A stretch of DNA of 6,666 nucleotides from contig CAZCXI010000130.1 in NCBI GenBank assembly GCA_964502635.1, positions 1-6,666 on the forward strand, given 5' to 3'. The notes under the pieces were generated by a model that had not been told where the DNA came from, ran no database searches, and worked only from the letters and a program-made list of their open reading frames with translations. The translations under genes were made by a program, and so were the position numbers. Origin of the DNA: C00003060 sp964502635 (GTDB taxonomy: Bacteria > Desulfobacterota > Desulfobacteria > Desulfobacterales > C00003060). Numbering within the stretch: position 1 is the first letter of the stretch; every line of letters begins with the position of its first letter. Shown here piece after piece: positions 1 through 6,465 of this stretch.

Positions 1-1
1 T

Positions 2-67
2 ACAGCCTTACCCTTGGACGCCTGGGATTTGCAGCACCCTCGACTTTTGCAACGTCAGGGTAAGTAG
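2..67 (+). CDS. Possible 3' end of an upstream gene (partial)
   Basis: Frame 2 is open from the window edge and ends at TAG 65-67, giving a 21-residue C-terminus that begins TALPLDAWDLQ and ends LLQRQGK. The last base of the stop is the first base of the next gene's GTG (TAGTG), a stop/start overlap typical of operons. Frame 1 is also open and ends at TAA 61-63, so the frame cannot be settled from 60 bases. Frame 2 is preferred for the overlap geometry and a slightly higher G+C at third positions. No family can be recognised. Confidence 0.3.
   Translation, partial: TALPLDAWDLQHPRLLQRQGK
57..60 (+). promoter_or_regulatory. Shine-Dalgarno for the GT-C membrane protein
   Basis: AGGG lies six bases upstream of GTG 67. 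An in-frame TAA at 61-63 rules out any earlier start, and the next in-frame Met codon is about 68 residues in, beyond the first hydrophobic segment. This supports the GTG start. Confidence 0.5.
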
Positions 68-2031
68 TGGATACTCGGGCGCTCTTGAAAGCCTTTCATG
101 CCACAGTATTTGTCCTTTCATTTTCCACGGGTTTTTTCCTGCATGACAAGTTGAGACTGCCGTTTTCCAATCCATGGCACATCACAAGTCCGCTTGCCGC
201 CGCAAAGTACAATCCAACGAATGACATCTTCAGGTTTGTTTTCCTGATCACTCTGCCATGTGTTGTTCTCATGTTCTGTCGGTTCGTTGGTTGCTCAAAG
301 ATGTTTCCTGCGAGGGCCCGTGAAGTCTTTCATTTTCCAAAGGTGCCTGGCGGCCATGTCCTTGCCAGACAGATCACGTGGGTGTGTGCGTTTGCCGCCC
401 TGGCGCTGGCAGCCGGCAACACATACAATTGCAGTCCACTGGACACCTTTCATGAAGGTGAAACCCTTGGACCGGCTGTTGATTATATGCATGGGAAGGT
501 GCCTTACAGGGATGCCATCTTTATTCATGGCGTGTTTCGGGATCCACTCCGTTCCGTTCTTGCCTTCGGCATCTTTGGAAAGTCCATTGGCGCGGTGCGA
601 ACCTTCAATTCGTGCCTTTCTATTTTGACTCTCGGGGTCTTCTTCGTAGCCTCCTTTTTTCTTTACAAGAAGAACATTTATTATGCTGCGTTATCCACTT
701 TCTTGCTTCTCATTGTCCGTCACACGAGGCCTTTTGGGGTCCTTTTTCACCTCACATTGGCGGACATCGCCTTTCTGATCATAATCATTTTGGCAACACT
801 GCTCGAGGGTGAAATTCACAAGCGGAAGCCAAAGAGCCGACGAGGGAGGACATATCTTCTTCTGGCCCTCTTTACCTTTGTCCCAACGGTTTCTTTCGCC
901 AATTCCATTGACAGGGGATATTTTCTCACCGCGGCCTCCATGGCTTTCCTGTCGGGAGTGTATGTCTTCTTTCTGAGGCGATCCGGCTGGAAATGTGTGT
1001 GCGCTATTTTCACCGGCTACCTGTCGGGAATTGTAGTCCTGGGATTTGCCATCAAGGGGGCTTATGTGGACTTCTTCCAATTCGCATTCTTGGTCTTGCC
1101 AAGGTATGATCCCCTCTTGAACGGTTATATTTATCCTTTCAAGGATGTGAGATTCCTGGCTCCCGTATTATGTGTAGCCCTTATCCTTTATTGGCTGACA
1201 GCCCGATTCCTTGGTTTCCAACGGATTCCTAAGGAGTCCTTCTGGCAAACAGTGAGGGAATTCTATCTGAATTATTTCATGGAGATCCTGCTGGTGCTGT
1301 TGTGCCTTGCCTGCTACCGCAGGGTCCTGGGTAGATCTGACCTGGGTCATTTGGCTGACGCCATAGGCCCGATCGCGATTCTGCTCGCGTATATCATCAT
1401 GCGGCACTATGTCGGCCCTCTTATAAAGAAGAAAGATTTGGTACTTCGTGCCGGGACTCTCACCGTCATTGGTGTCTTCCTGGCTCTTTTTGGGCCAAAG
1501 ATAAACTGGGCTACGTGGTACAGATTTCCTCTACACGTCGCGGATGACCAGTTGATTCCCGAGAGCTACTTGCGAACCATCTCGTTTCTTAAGGACAAGC
1601 TTGGGCCGGGTGACGATTTCATAACCATGACGTCCGAACCAATCTGGTATTACTTTCTTGACAGGCCCTGCCCCGTACGATTTCAGAGCATATACCAGGC
1701 AATGCCGCCCTTTTATCAGCAGGAGGTGGTTGACGATCTGAGAAAGAGTAACGTTCGCTATGTCTTGTTCAGGAACAGTCACTGGGCAAACGACATGGAT
1801 GGCTTTAGTACAGAAATAAGAATTCCCATGGTTTTCAGGTTTATCACTGCAAACTACGTGTTTTCTAAAAAGATCGACGACAATGAAATTTGGGTTCGAA
1901 GGCCCGTGAAAAGAGATGACGTCCAGGGAACTGAACCGTGCGGGAAATTGAGTGGGGCATTCATGCCGCCTGCAGCGCAACGCGGTTTCGCCCGGCGGGG
2001 TTACGAAGCCGCCATCTTTGAACCATGTTGA
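67..2031 (+). CDS. Multi-pass membrane protein, GT-C glycosyltransferase type
   Basis: This encodes 654 residues from GTG 67. About a dozen hydrophobic segments are visible, for example near residues 54-73, 104-118, 181-200, 230-247, 262-279, 284-302, 308-329, 363-382, 402-417, 433-447 and 459-476. A loop after the third segment carries D126-T-F-H-E-G-E132 followed by HGKVPYRD (142-149). An acidic motif in an early periplasmic loop followed by 'GKVPYRD' is typical of GT-C enzymes (PMT/ArnT-like), which take sugar from a polyprenyl-phosphate donor on the outer face of the inner membrane. Residues 496-612 form a soluble C-terminal domain (SEPIWYYFLDRP, VRYVLFRN), also usual in this group. Homologues of this style tend to end soon after a motif like EIWVRR (607-612); the final 42 residues look foreign (see findings). 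The neighbours are polysaccharide genes, so a role in adding a sugar to a surface glycan is inferred. Donor and acceptor are unknown, and a polymerase or other membrane role cannot be excluded. Confidence 0.75.
   Translation: MDTRALLKAFHATVFVLSFSTGFFLHDKLRLPFSNPWHITSPLAAAKYNPTNDIFRFVFLITLPCVVLMFCRFVGCSKMFPARAREVFHFPKVPGGHVLARQITWVCAFAALALAAGNTYNCSPLDTFHEGETLGPAVDYMHGKVPYRDAIFIHGVFRDPLRSVLAFGIFGKSIGAVRTFNSCLSILTLGVFFVASFFLYKKNIYYAALSTFLLLIVRHTRPFGVLFHLTLADIAFLIIIILATLLEGEIHKRKPKSRRGRTYLLLALFTFVPTVSFANSIDRGYFLTAASMAFLSGVYVFFLRRSGWKCVCAIFTGYLSGIVVLGFAIKGAYVDFFQFAFLVLPRYDPLLNGYIYPFKDVRFLAPVLCVALILYWLTARFLGFQRIPKESFWQTVREFYLNYFMEILLVLLCLACYRRVLGRSDLGHLADAIGPIAILLAYIIMRHYVGPLIKKKDLVLRAGTLTVIGVFLALFGPKINWATWYRFPLHVADDQLIPESYLRTISFLKDKLGPGDDFITMTSEPIWYYFLDRPCPVRFQSIYQAMPPFYQQEVVDDLRKSNVRYVLFRNSHWANDMDGFSTEIRIPMVFRFITANYVFSKKIDDNEIWVRRPVKRDDVQGTEPCGKLSGAFMPPAAQRGFARRGYEAAIFEPC
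1982..2012 (+). repeat. Imperfect inverted repeat (hairpin) at the 3' end of the GT-C gene
   Basis: GCGGTTTCG (1982-1990) can pair with CGAAGCCGC (2004-2012) over nine positions with one G-U pair. The 13-base loop contains CCC and GGG that could extend the stem. It is followed by only a short T stretch (2017-2019), so it is not a classical intrinsic terminator. It lies inside the coding frame of the unusual C-terminal tail and 12 bases upstream of ATG 2025. It could be an mRNA structure between two genes or part of a dispersed palindromic repeat. Confidence 0.4.
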
Positions 2032-2229
2032 AAAAAGTAAGAGAAATCCTTATTAAGAATCTTTCTGATAACACTTAGCCTTGCGGTTGGTTTGCTTGTG
2101 CTTGAATCGGGCGTGAGGGTGTTTGGCCTTTTCAACTTTCCGGACGACGTGTTTGTTGAGCCCTATCCACAACTGGGCTGGTCTCATATTCCCAACAAGA
2201 GGGGTTGGTGGCAAGTGGGATAAAATCGT
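2025..2229 (+). pseudogene. Disrupted N-terminal anchor region of the SGNH hydrolase gene
   Basis: ATG 2025 overlaps the stop of the GT-C gene (ATGTTGA) and starts MLKKVREILIKN, a typical start for membrane-anchored SGNH proteins, but that frame hits TAG at 2076-2078. From about 2056 the next frame (+1) reads FLITLSLAVGLLVLESG, a membrane anchor, then PYPQLGWSHIPNKRGWW, the region that normally precedes the catalytic domain. This frame is the one used by the downstream open reading frame but is cut by TAA at 2221-2223. Restoring a complete protein therefore needs one base skipped between about 2041 and 2075 and a sense codon at 2221 (GAA would fit). Both are seen directly in the sequence; that they are mutations rather than sequencing errors is inference. 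Confidence 0.7.
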
Positions 2230-3186
2230 GTGCGCGTGGAAATCAATTCGCACGGATGGAGAGACGACGAATATCCCTATAAAAAGCCACCGGGAACCTT
2301 TCGCATTCTCATCCTCGGCGATTCATTTGTGGAGGGTTTCCAGGTCCCCCTGAGGGATACCCTTGCCAAGGTATTGGAACAAAAGCTGAATAAACGTCGC
2401 CGGAACGTGAAGGTCATCAATGCCGGTTTTGGCGGTGTGGGAACCGATTATGAATTGTTATTTTTTAGGCGTGAAGGATTCAAATACGCCCCGGACCTCG
2501 TAATCGTGGGCTTTTTCGTGGGAAATGATGTGCAGGACAATTACAGGTCGAAAGGAATACTTGTGCCTGGTGGTTCTTCTCTTGCCTACGAGAAAGGAGG
2601 CTTTACCGTCCGTGTTAAACAATTCCTGGCGCAGCACTCGTGCGCTTACAACTATTTTGGGATCGTATTGCCCAGACAGAGTCCCGTCCTCGCCAAATTG
2701 GCCATGAAGTTAGGACTTCTCGCGCCACAGTCCTTTGATGAGACCCATGGCATCGCTCAGCCGCACTACCTGGTTCTGGCGAAAAGATACGGTCAGGACT
2801 GGGAGAAGGCATGGGAGGTGACGCAAGCCCTCGTATGGCAACTTAAGAAGGAAGTCAAGGCTCGTGGTAGTAAGCTGGCAGTGTTCAGTATCCCGCTCAG
2901 GGAGCAGGTCTGCGAAAACGCTTGGAAAGTGCAATTGTCCAGGCCGGCCATGACGGCGACACAATGGGACGTGACAAAACCGGAGCGAATTCTTGGCGAA
3001 ATCATGAAGGAAAATAAAATCCCATTTCTAAGCTTGTTGCCGTACCTTTCTGAAGCTGAGAACCGATGCGATCTGTACTGCGCTGCAGATGGGCACTGGA
3101 ACTCCCAAGGGCATCGCCTGGCAGGGCAGGTTATCTATAGATGGCTTGTAGATGAGGGGCTGGTCCAAACAGAAATTGAAGACTGA
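2230..3186 (+). CDS. SGNH/GDSL-family hydrolase-like protein, N-terminally truncated
   Basis: The open frame from GTG 2230 gives 318 residues. All SGNH blocks are present: G30-D-S-F33 with the nucleophilic Ser32, INAGFGGVGTD (63-73) supplying the oxyanion glycine, VGND (97-100) with the block III Asn, and DGHWNSQGH (287-295) with the Asp-x-His pair. The D-x-H-W form resembles alginate-acetylation proteins of the AlgJ/AlgX type as well as esterases, so the likely job is adding or removing an ester (often acetyl) group on a glycan. Such proteins in polysaccharide clusters normally carry an N-terminal membrane anchor; here that part is upstream and disrupted. A protein started at GTG 2230 would lack an export signal and stay in the cytoplasm. 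GGGA (2217-2220) nine bases upstream is only a weak ribosome site. Intact motifs suggest recent damage or a sequence error; the gene is either a fresh pseudogene or a truncated protein. Confidence 0.75.
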   Translation: MRVEINSHGWRDDEYPYKKPPGTFRILILGDSFVEGFQVPLRDTLAKVLEQKLNKRRRNVKVINAGFGGVGTDYELLFFRREGFKYAPDLVIVGFFVGNDVQDNYRSKGILVPGGSSLAYEKGGFTVRVKQFLAQHSCAYNYFGIVLPRQSPVLAKLAMKLGLLAPQSFDETHGIAQPHYLVLAKRYGQDWEKAWEVTQALVWQLKKEVKARGSKLAVFSIPLREQVCENAWKVQLSRPAMTATQWDVTKPERILGEIMKENKIPFLSLLPYLSEAENRCDLYCAADGHWNSQGHRLAGQVIYRWLVDEGLVQTEIED

Positions 3187-3289
3187 AGGCTGAAAGCACA
3201 CGGAGGCTAGCACGGGTATCAGTTTATCGGGCGACTGCAGGATTTTCAGAGAGAAGAGTACCTGGAGTCCACAAATAAACCCCAAGGCT

Positions 3290-3293
3290 AGGG
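3290..3293 (+). promoter_or_regulatory. Shine-Dalgarno for the family 2 glycosyltransferase
   Basis: AGGG lies nine bases before ATG 3303, within a purine-rich run that continues as AAAGGA to 3300. The closer AGGA is only two bases from the start codon, so the AGGG is the more likely ribosome site. The rest of the 116-base gap 3187-3302 shows no convincing promoter or terminator. Confidence 0.45.
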
Positions 3294-3302
3294 TAAAGGA
3301 TC

Positions 3303-4352
3303 ATGGCGGAAAAGGCCGTAGCAGAAAATCTGCCAACAGTTTCGGTCATCATTCCCATGAGGAATGAAGCCTCGTATATTGAAGAGTGCTTGCAGTCCGT
3401 CGTGGAGCAAGATTATCCCCAGGCGTTGGTAGAAATATTGGTGGTCGACGGCATGTCGGAAGACCGATCACCCAGTATTGTTTCGGAGTTTATCTCAAGG
3501 CATCCGAACATTCGTCTGCTGTCCAACCCTCGACAGGCTACGACCTGTGCCCTGAACCAGGGCATTCTGGAATCAAAGGGGGAAGTAGTTGTCCGGGTGG
3601 ACGCGCACTGTTGGGTCGCTGGCGATTATGTCAGCTCCTGTGTGAAAGCATTGCAAAGAGCCGGAGCGGATAACGTGGGCGGTCTCATGAGGCCAGAAGG
3701 GAAGACATTTGTGGAAAAAGCCATAGCCATTGTTATGTGTTCTCCGTTTGGCGTGGGGAGTGGAAAGTTTCACTATTGTGAGAAGGAAATGTTCGTTGAT
3801 ACGGTCTATCTGGGGGCCTACCGCAGGGAAGTGTTTGACAGGATTGGATTGTATGATGAGGGGGCCCATTACGGTGAAGATGACGAGCTGAATTATCGGT
3901 TGACCCGGGCAGGAGGAAAAATTCTCCTCTGCCCGGACATTAAAACGAAATACAGGCCACGCTCTTCTCTGATAGCCCTGTGGAGACAATTCTTTAATTA
4001 CGGGCGGGGCAAGGTCCGCACCGTCAAGAAGCACGGGGGGCCGGCGTCCTGGAGACACCTTGTACCTGCTGCTTTTGTGCTTTCCGCAGCGGGTGGCCTG
4101 CTTCTATATGCGATAAATCCTTCATTCTGGTGGATTGGCACCAGCATCGCTGTAACTTATTTGGTCTCTGCCTTACTCGTTTCAGCGAGAATCAGTGCTA
4201 AAGAGGGATGGATATACTTTCCGCTGCTGCCCGTGATCTTCGGGGTCCTTCATCTCGGTTATGGGACGGGCTTCTTGTGGGGCGTTTTGCGATTATATCT
4301 CCTCGAGAGGATTCATGGAGACGCGAAGTCGGCTCAACTCTCCAAGTTGTGA
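3303..4352 (+). CDS. Family 2 glycosyltransferase, ExoA-like
   Basis: This encodes 349 residues from ATG 3303. The N-terminal GT-A fold shows VSVIIPMRNEASYIEECL (13-30), VVDGMSED (47-54) with nucleotide-binding Asp49, VRVDAHC (97-103) as the metal-binding D-x-D equivalent (D100-A-H102), and GEDDELNYRL (191-200) with the likely catalytic acid. FFNYGRGKVRT (230-240) is the family's post-catalytic motif. The C-terminal third holds hydrophobic segments near 254-275, 276-296 and 305-335, so the enzyme is anchored in the inner membrane with its active site in the cytoplasm. The D-A-H motif, Y-G-R-G-K motif and C-terminal membrane segments match ExoA-type enzymes, which add a sugar from a nucleotide donor to a lipid-linked glycan. 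The sugar cannot be read from the sequence. The last four bases overlap the next gene, which suggests translational coupling. Confidence 0.9.
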   Translation: MAEKAVAENLPTVSVIIPMRNEASYIEECLQSVVEQDYPQALVEILVVDGMSEDRSPSIVSEFISRHPNIRLLSNPRQATTCALNQGILESKGEVVVRVDAHCWVAGDYVSSCVKALQRAGADNVGGLMRPEGKTFVEKAIAIVMCSPFGVGSGKFHYCEKEMFVDTVYLGAYRREVFDRIGLYDEGAHYGEDDELNYRLTRAGGKILLCPDIKTKYRPRSSLIALWRQFFNYGRGKVRTVKKHGGPASWRHLVPAAFVLSAAGGLLLYAINPSFWWIGTSIAVTYLVSALLVSARISAKEGWIYFPLLPVIFGVLHLGYGTGFLWGVLRLYLLERIHGDAKSAQLSKL

Positions 4353-5032
4353 GCGAAGTTGAACGCATCAAATCAGTTTACAGCCAGCGCCAATTTGACG
4401 GCCGTGTGTATTCTCTTTTCAACGCCGGTGAACTCTTCATGGCTCAACAACTGGAAAAAGACATCATCAGGTTGCTGCGACGCCATCACTGCCGTGACCT
4501 TGGCAACAAGAGGATCCTTGAGGTGGGTTGTGGCACTGCCTGGCCCCTGCGCCGGTTCATTCATTACGGAGCCGTACCGGAAAACCTTTGCGGAATCGAC
4601 CTGCGACAACAGGCCATTGACGTGGCAACAAAGATCCATCCCAACATAGACTTCAAATGCGGCAACGCCGAGTCCTTGCCCTTTGAGGGGGAGAGCCTTG
4701 ATATTGTGCTGCAGTTCACGGTCTTCACTTCTATTCTCGAACAAGGCATGAAGCAAAATGTCTCCAGAGAGATGCTCCGGGTTTTAAAGCCTGCCGGGCT
4801 GATTATCTGGTACGATTATTTTGTCAGCAAGCCGACCAACCGCGACGTCAAGGGGATCGGCAAAAAAGAGATCATTGGTCTCTTCCCGGACTGCATCTTT
4901 GATTTTGTCAAGGTCACCCTGGCTCCTCCCATCGCCAGGCGTGTCGCTCCCTATTCATTTCTTGTTTGCTGCCTGCTGGAGAAAATACCGCTTCTTCGTA
5001 CGCACTACTTGGTGGGAATAGAGAAGAAGTGA
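4349..5032 (+). CDS. Class I SAM-dependent methyltransferase
   Basis: The frame is open back to 4208, but GTG 4349 is chosen because it makes a GTGA overlap with the upstream stop (4350-4352) and yields an N-terminus, MSEVERIKSVYSQR, that fits the family. A start at 4208 would overlap the glycosyltransferase by 145 bases and add residues of no recognisable type. The product is 227 residues. Motif I is ILEVGCGTAWPLRRF (56-70), binding S-adenosylmethionine; GIDL (82-85) supplies the acidic residue for the ribose; GNAESLPF (105-112) and LQFTVFTSIL (121-130) follow; LRVLKPAG (143-150) is the post-motif usual in UbiE/BioC-like folds. The C-terminal stretch ending RTHYLVGIEKK is also characteristic. 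No membrane segment is seen. Its place between two glycan enzymes suggests methylation of a sugar on the polymer or precursor, but the substrate is inferred from context only. Confidence 0.85.
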   Translation: MSEVERIKSVYSQRQFDGRVYSLFNAGELFMAQQLEKDIIRLLRRHHCRDLGNKRILEVGCGTAWPLRRFIHYGAVPENLCGIDLRQQAIDVATKIHPNIDFKCGNAESLPFEGESLDIVLQFTVFTSILEQGMKQNVSREMLRVLKPAGLIIWYDYFVSKPTNRDVKGIGKKEIIGLFPDCIFDFVKVTLAPPIARRVAPYSFLVCCLLEKIPLLRTHYLVGIEKK

Positions 5033-5091
5033 GGCCAGTCTGGTATGTGTCCACCACGATGCAGTGGAACGGGAGTATTCTCGAAAATGGC

Positions 5092-5095
5092 GAGG
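5092..5095 (+). promoter_or_regulatory. Shine-Dalgarno favouring ATG 5100 for the sugar transferase
   Basis: GAGG ends four bases before ATG 5100 and one base before ATG 5097. No purine-rich site precedes the longer alternative start GTG 5064. Spacing is short, so the choice is not certain. Confidence 0.35.
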
Positions 5096-5099
5096 CATG

Positions 5100-6425
5100 A
5101 TGTTGAAACGCGGTTTTGACATTTTCCTTTCACTCACTGGACTCATCATCCTGTCGCCGGTGTTGTCAGTCATTGCCTTGATGATCAAGCTGGATTCAAA
5201 GGGGCCGGTCTTCTTCCGTCACACGAGGATCGGACGGAATGCAGTCCCGTTTGCCATGTTCAAATTCCGGACCATGATCGAAGCAAAGCACTGGAGTGGG
5301 CCTCCTTTATCCCCGCGAAACGACCCAAGAGTAACCACCCTCGGCGTCTTCTTGAGGAGGTTCAAGATCAATGAACTCCCGCAGCTCATCAATGTCCTCA
5401 AAGGAGACATGAGCTTTGTGGGCCCAAGGCCCGAAGTACCCGGGTTTGTCGATTTGTACAGTGATGAAGAAAAGAGGATATTATCTGTAAGACCCGGCAT
5501 CGTTGGCCCAAGTCAAATTCACATGCGCAATGAAGAGGATCTTTATGTGGAAGGTGTTGACCCAAACGCGTATTATATCGAACACATTCTTCCAGAAAAA
5601 CTCAAGATGGATTTGACCTATGTTGAAAATGCGAGTCTATTGGGAGACCTGAAGTATCTTCTTCAGGGACTGGGCATTACCATAACAGGGGCCGTTACAA
5701 GACGTCATCTTTTTGAAAACAGTGAACAAATAGGCATCTTTTTTTGTGATATCTTTGTCTGCGCCTTTTCGTATTTCCTTGCATATTTCTTGCGGATGGA
5801 TGGAAACATTCCTCCTGTGGAGAAAAGCATATTGCTGGACACGTTGCCTGCAGTCATTGTCGCCAGAATGCTCAGCTTTACGTACTTTGGTCTGTACGGA
5901 ACGCTGGTTCACTATATTTCTCTCGATGAAGTCTTGAAGATCATCAGGGCAACCACCTTTAGCACTATTCTCATCGTGATGATAACTTTTTTCATGGGCG
6001 AGAGGGGACATCCCAGGTCTGTCTTCGCCATAGACTGGTTCATTCTCATAGGGCTCATGTCCGGATACAGACTGTCGGCCAAGGCCTTCAAGAGCCGATT
6101 GGGGGAGAGGTCCGATGGGCCGAAAAGAAATATTCTCATATACGGGGCAGAGGCCATGGGAGATCTTGCCCTGCGGTACTTGAAAATGCAGGGAAATGGC
6201 AATGTGGTTGCCTTTATTGATGATGATCCCAAGAAAATGCGGAAGCGGTTTCAGGGGGTGAAAATATTAGGAGGCCGCCATGATATCGAGGTACTCGTTA
6301 GGCTCTACCGCATAGACCGGGTTCTCATTGCAGCCCAGAATCTTGGCCCCCAGGATCTTGAACACATAAAGTCGCTGTGTAACAAAGCGAATGTGGAATA
6401 TGAAGTCTTCGCCCTCGCGAACTAA
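5100..6425 (+). CDS. Initiating sugar-phosphate transferase fused to a FlaA1/PglF-type N-terminal segment
   Basis: From ATG 5100 the product is 441 residues (453 if GTG 5064 is used). Residues 1-200 are a monotopic sugar-1-phosphate transferase: KRGFDI (3-8), a hydrophobic re-entrant helix with a Ser-Pro break (19-20), GPVFF (35-39), FKFRTM (54-59), INELPQLINVLKGDMSFVGP (90-109) and RPGIVGPSQ (131-139). This family (Bac_transf; PglC/WcaJ) moves a sugar phosphate from a nucleotide sugar to undecaprenyl phosphate at the inner membrane. Residues 213-328 hold four membrane segments and 344-441 a Rossmann-like domain (ILIYGAEAMGD, VVAFIDDDP, GVKILGG), as at the start of CapD/FlaA1/PglF sugar dehydratases. 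WbaP/WcaJ proteins have this segment before the transferase, so the order is reversed here. The dehydratase domain that would follow is absent. The expected Asp-Glu dyad reads N91-E92. The stop of the methyltransferase lies 67 bases upstream. Confidence 0.85.
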   Translation: MLKRGFDIFLSLTGLIILSPVLSVIALMIKLDSKGPVFFRHTRIGRNAVPFAMFKFRTMIEAKHWSGPPLSPRNDPRVTTLGVFLRRFKINELPQLINVLKGDMSFVGPRPEVPGFVDLYSDEEKRILSVRPGIVGPSQIHMRNEEDLYVEGVDPNAYYIEHILPEKLKMDLTYVENASLLGDLKYLLQGLGITITGAVTRRHLFENSEQIGIFFCDIFVCAFSYFLAYFLRMDGNIPPVEKSILLDTLPAVIVARMLSFTYFGLYGTLVHYISLDEVLKIIRATTFSTILIVMITFFMGERGHPRSVFAIDWFILIGLMSGYRLSAKAFKSRLGERSDGPKRNILIYGAEAMGDLALRYLKMQGNGNVVAFIDDDPKKMRKRFQGVKILGGRHDIEVLVRLYRIDRVLIAAQNLGPQDLEHIKSLCNKANVEYEVFALAN

Positions 6426-6436
6426 AACCTGTCTCT

Positions 6437-6463
6437 CACAGAGGCCGCAGAGCACGCTGAGTT
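6437..6463 (+). repeat. Three imperfect 9-bp repeats upstream of the GxxExxY gene
   Basis: Three consecutive units are CACAGAGGC, CGCAGAGCA and CGCTGAGTT, with consensus C-R-C-W-G-A-G in the first seven bases. From general knowledge, similar CACAGAG-type strings with a period near nine are often seen next to GxxExxY genes in many bacteria. They end three bases before ATG 6466, so they lie in its leader. Their function is unknown; they might be a degraded coding stretch of a longer GxxExxY N-terminus or a spreading repeat. Confidence 0.5.
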
Positions 6464-6465
6464 TT

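Noticed and set aside
2031..2037. A6G run (AAAAAAG), resembling a dnaX-type slippery heptamer at the start of the SGNH gene
   Set aside because: It is out of phase for -1 slippage in the frame of ATG 2025, and a shift into the anchor frame at this point would meet TAA at 2038-2040. It cannot explain the frame change.
3187..3302. Possible terminator or promoter in the 116-base gap between the SGNH and glycosyltransferase genes
   Set aside because: I see no stem followed by a T run and no clear -35/-10 pair. Only the ribosome site before 3303 is supported.
3573..4058. Long minus-strand frame of 161 residues opposite the glycosyltransferase
   Set aside because: The + strand protein here carries all family motifs in order; the antisense translation shows no domain and is a shadow.
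4208..4348. N-terminal extension of the methyltransferase frame
   Set aside because: It lies wholly inside the glycosyltransferase gene, the extra residues look like an out-of-frame translation, and GTG 4349 gives a four-base overlap and a family-like N-terminus.
5059..5100. Thirteen-codon frame starting ATG 5059 and ending TGA at the sugar-transferase start
   Set aside because: It has no ribosome site and no recognisable content; a leader peptide cannot be distinguished from chance at this length.
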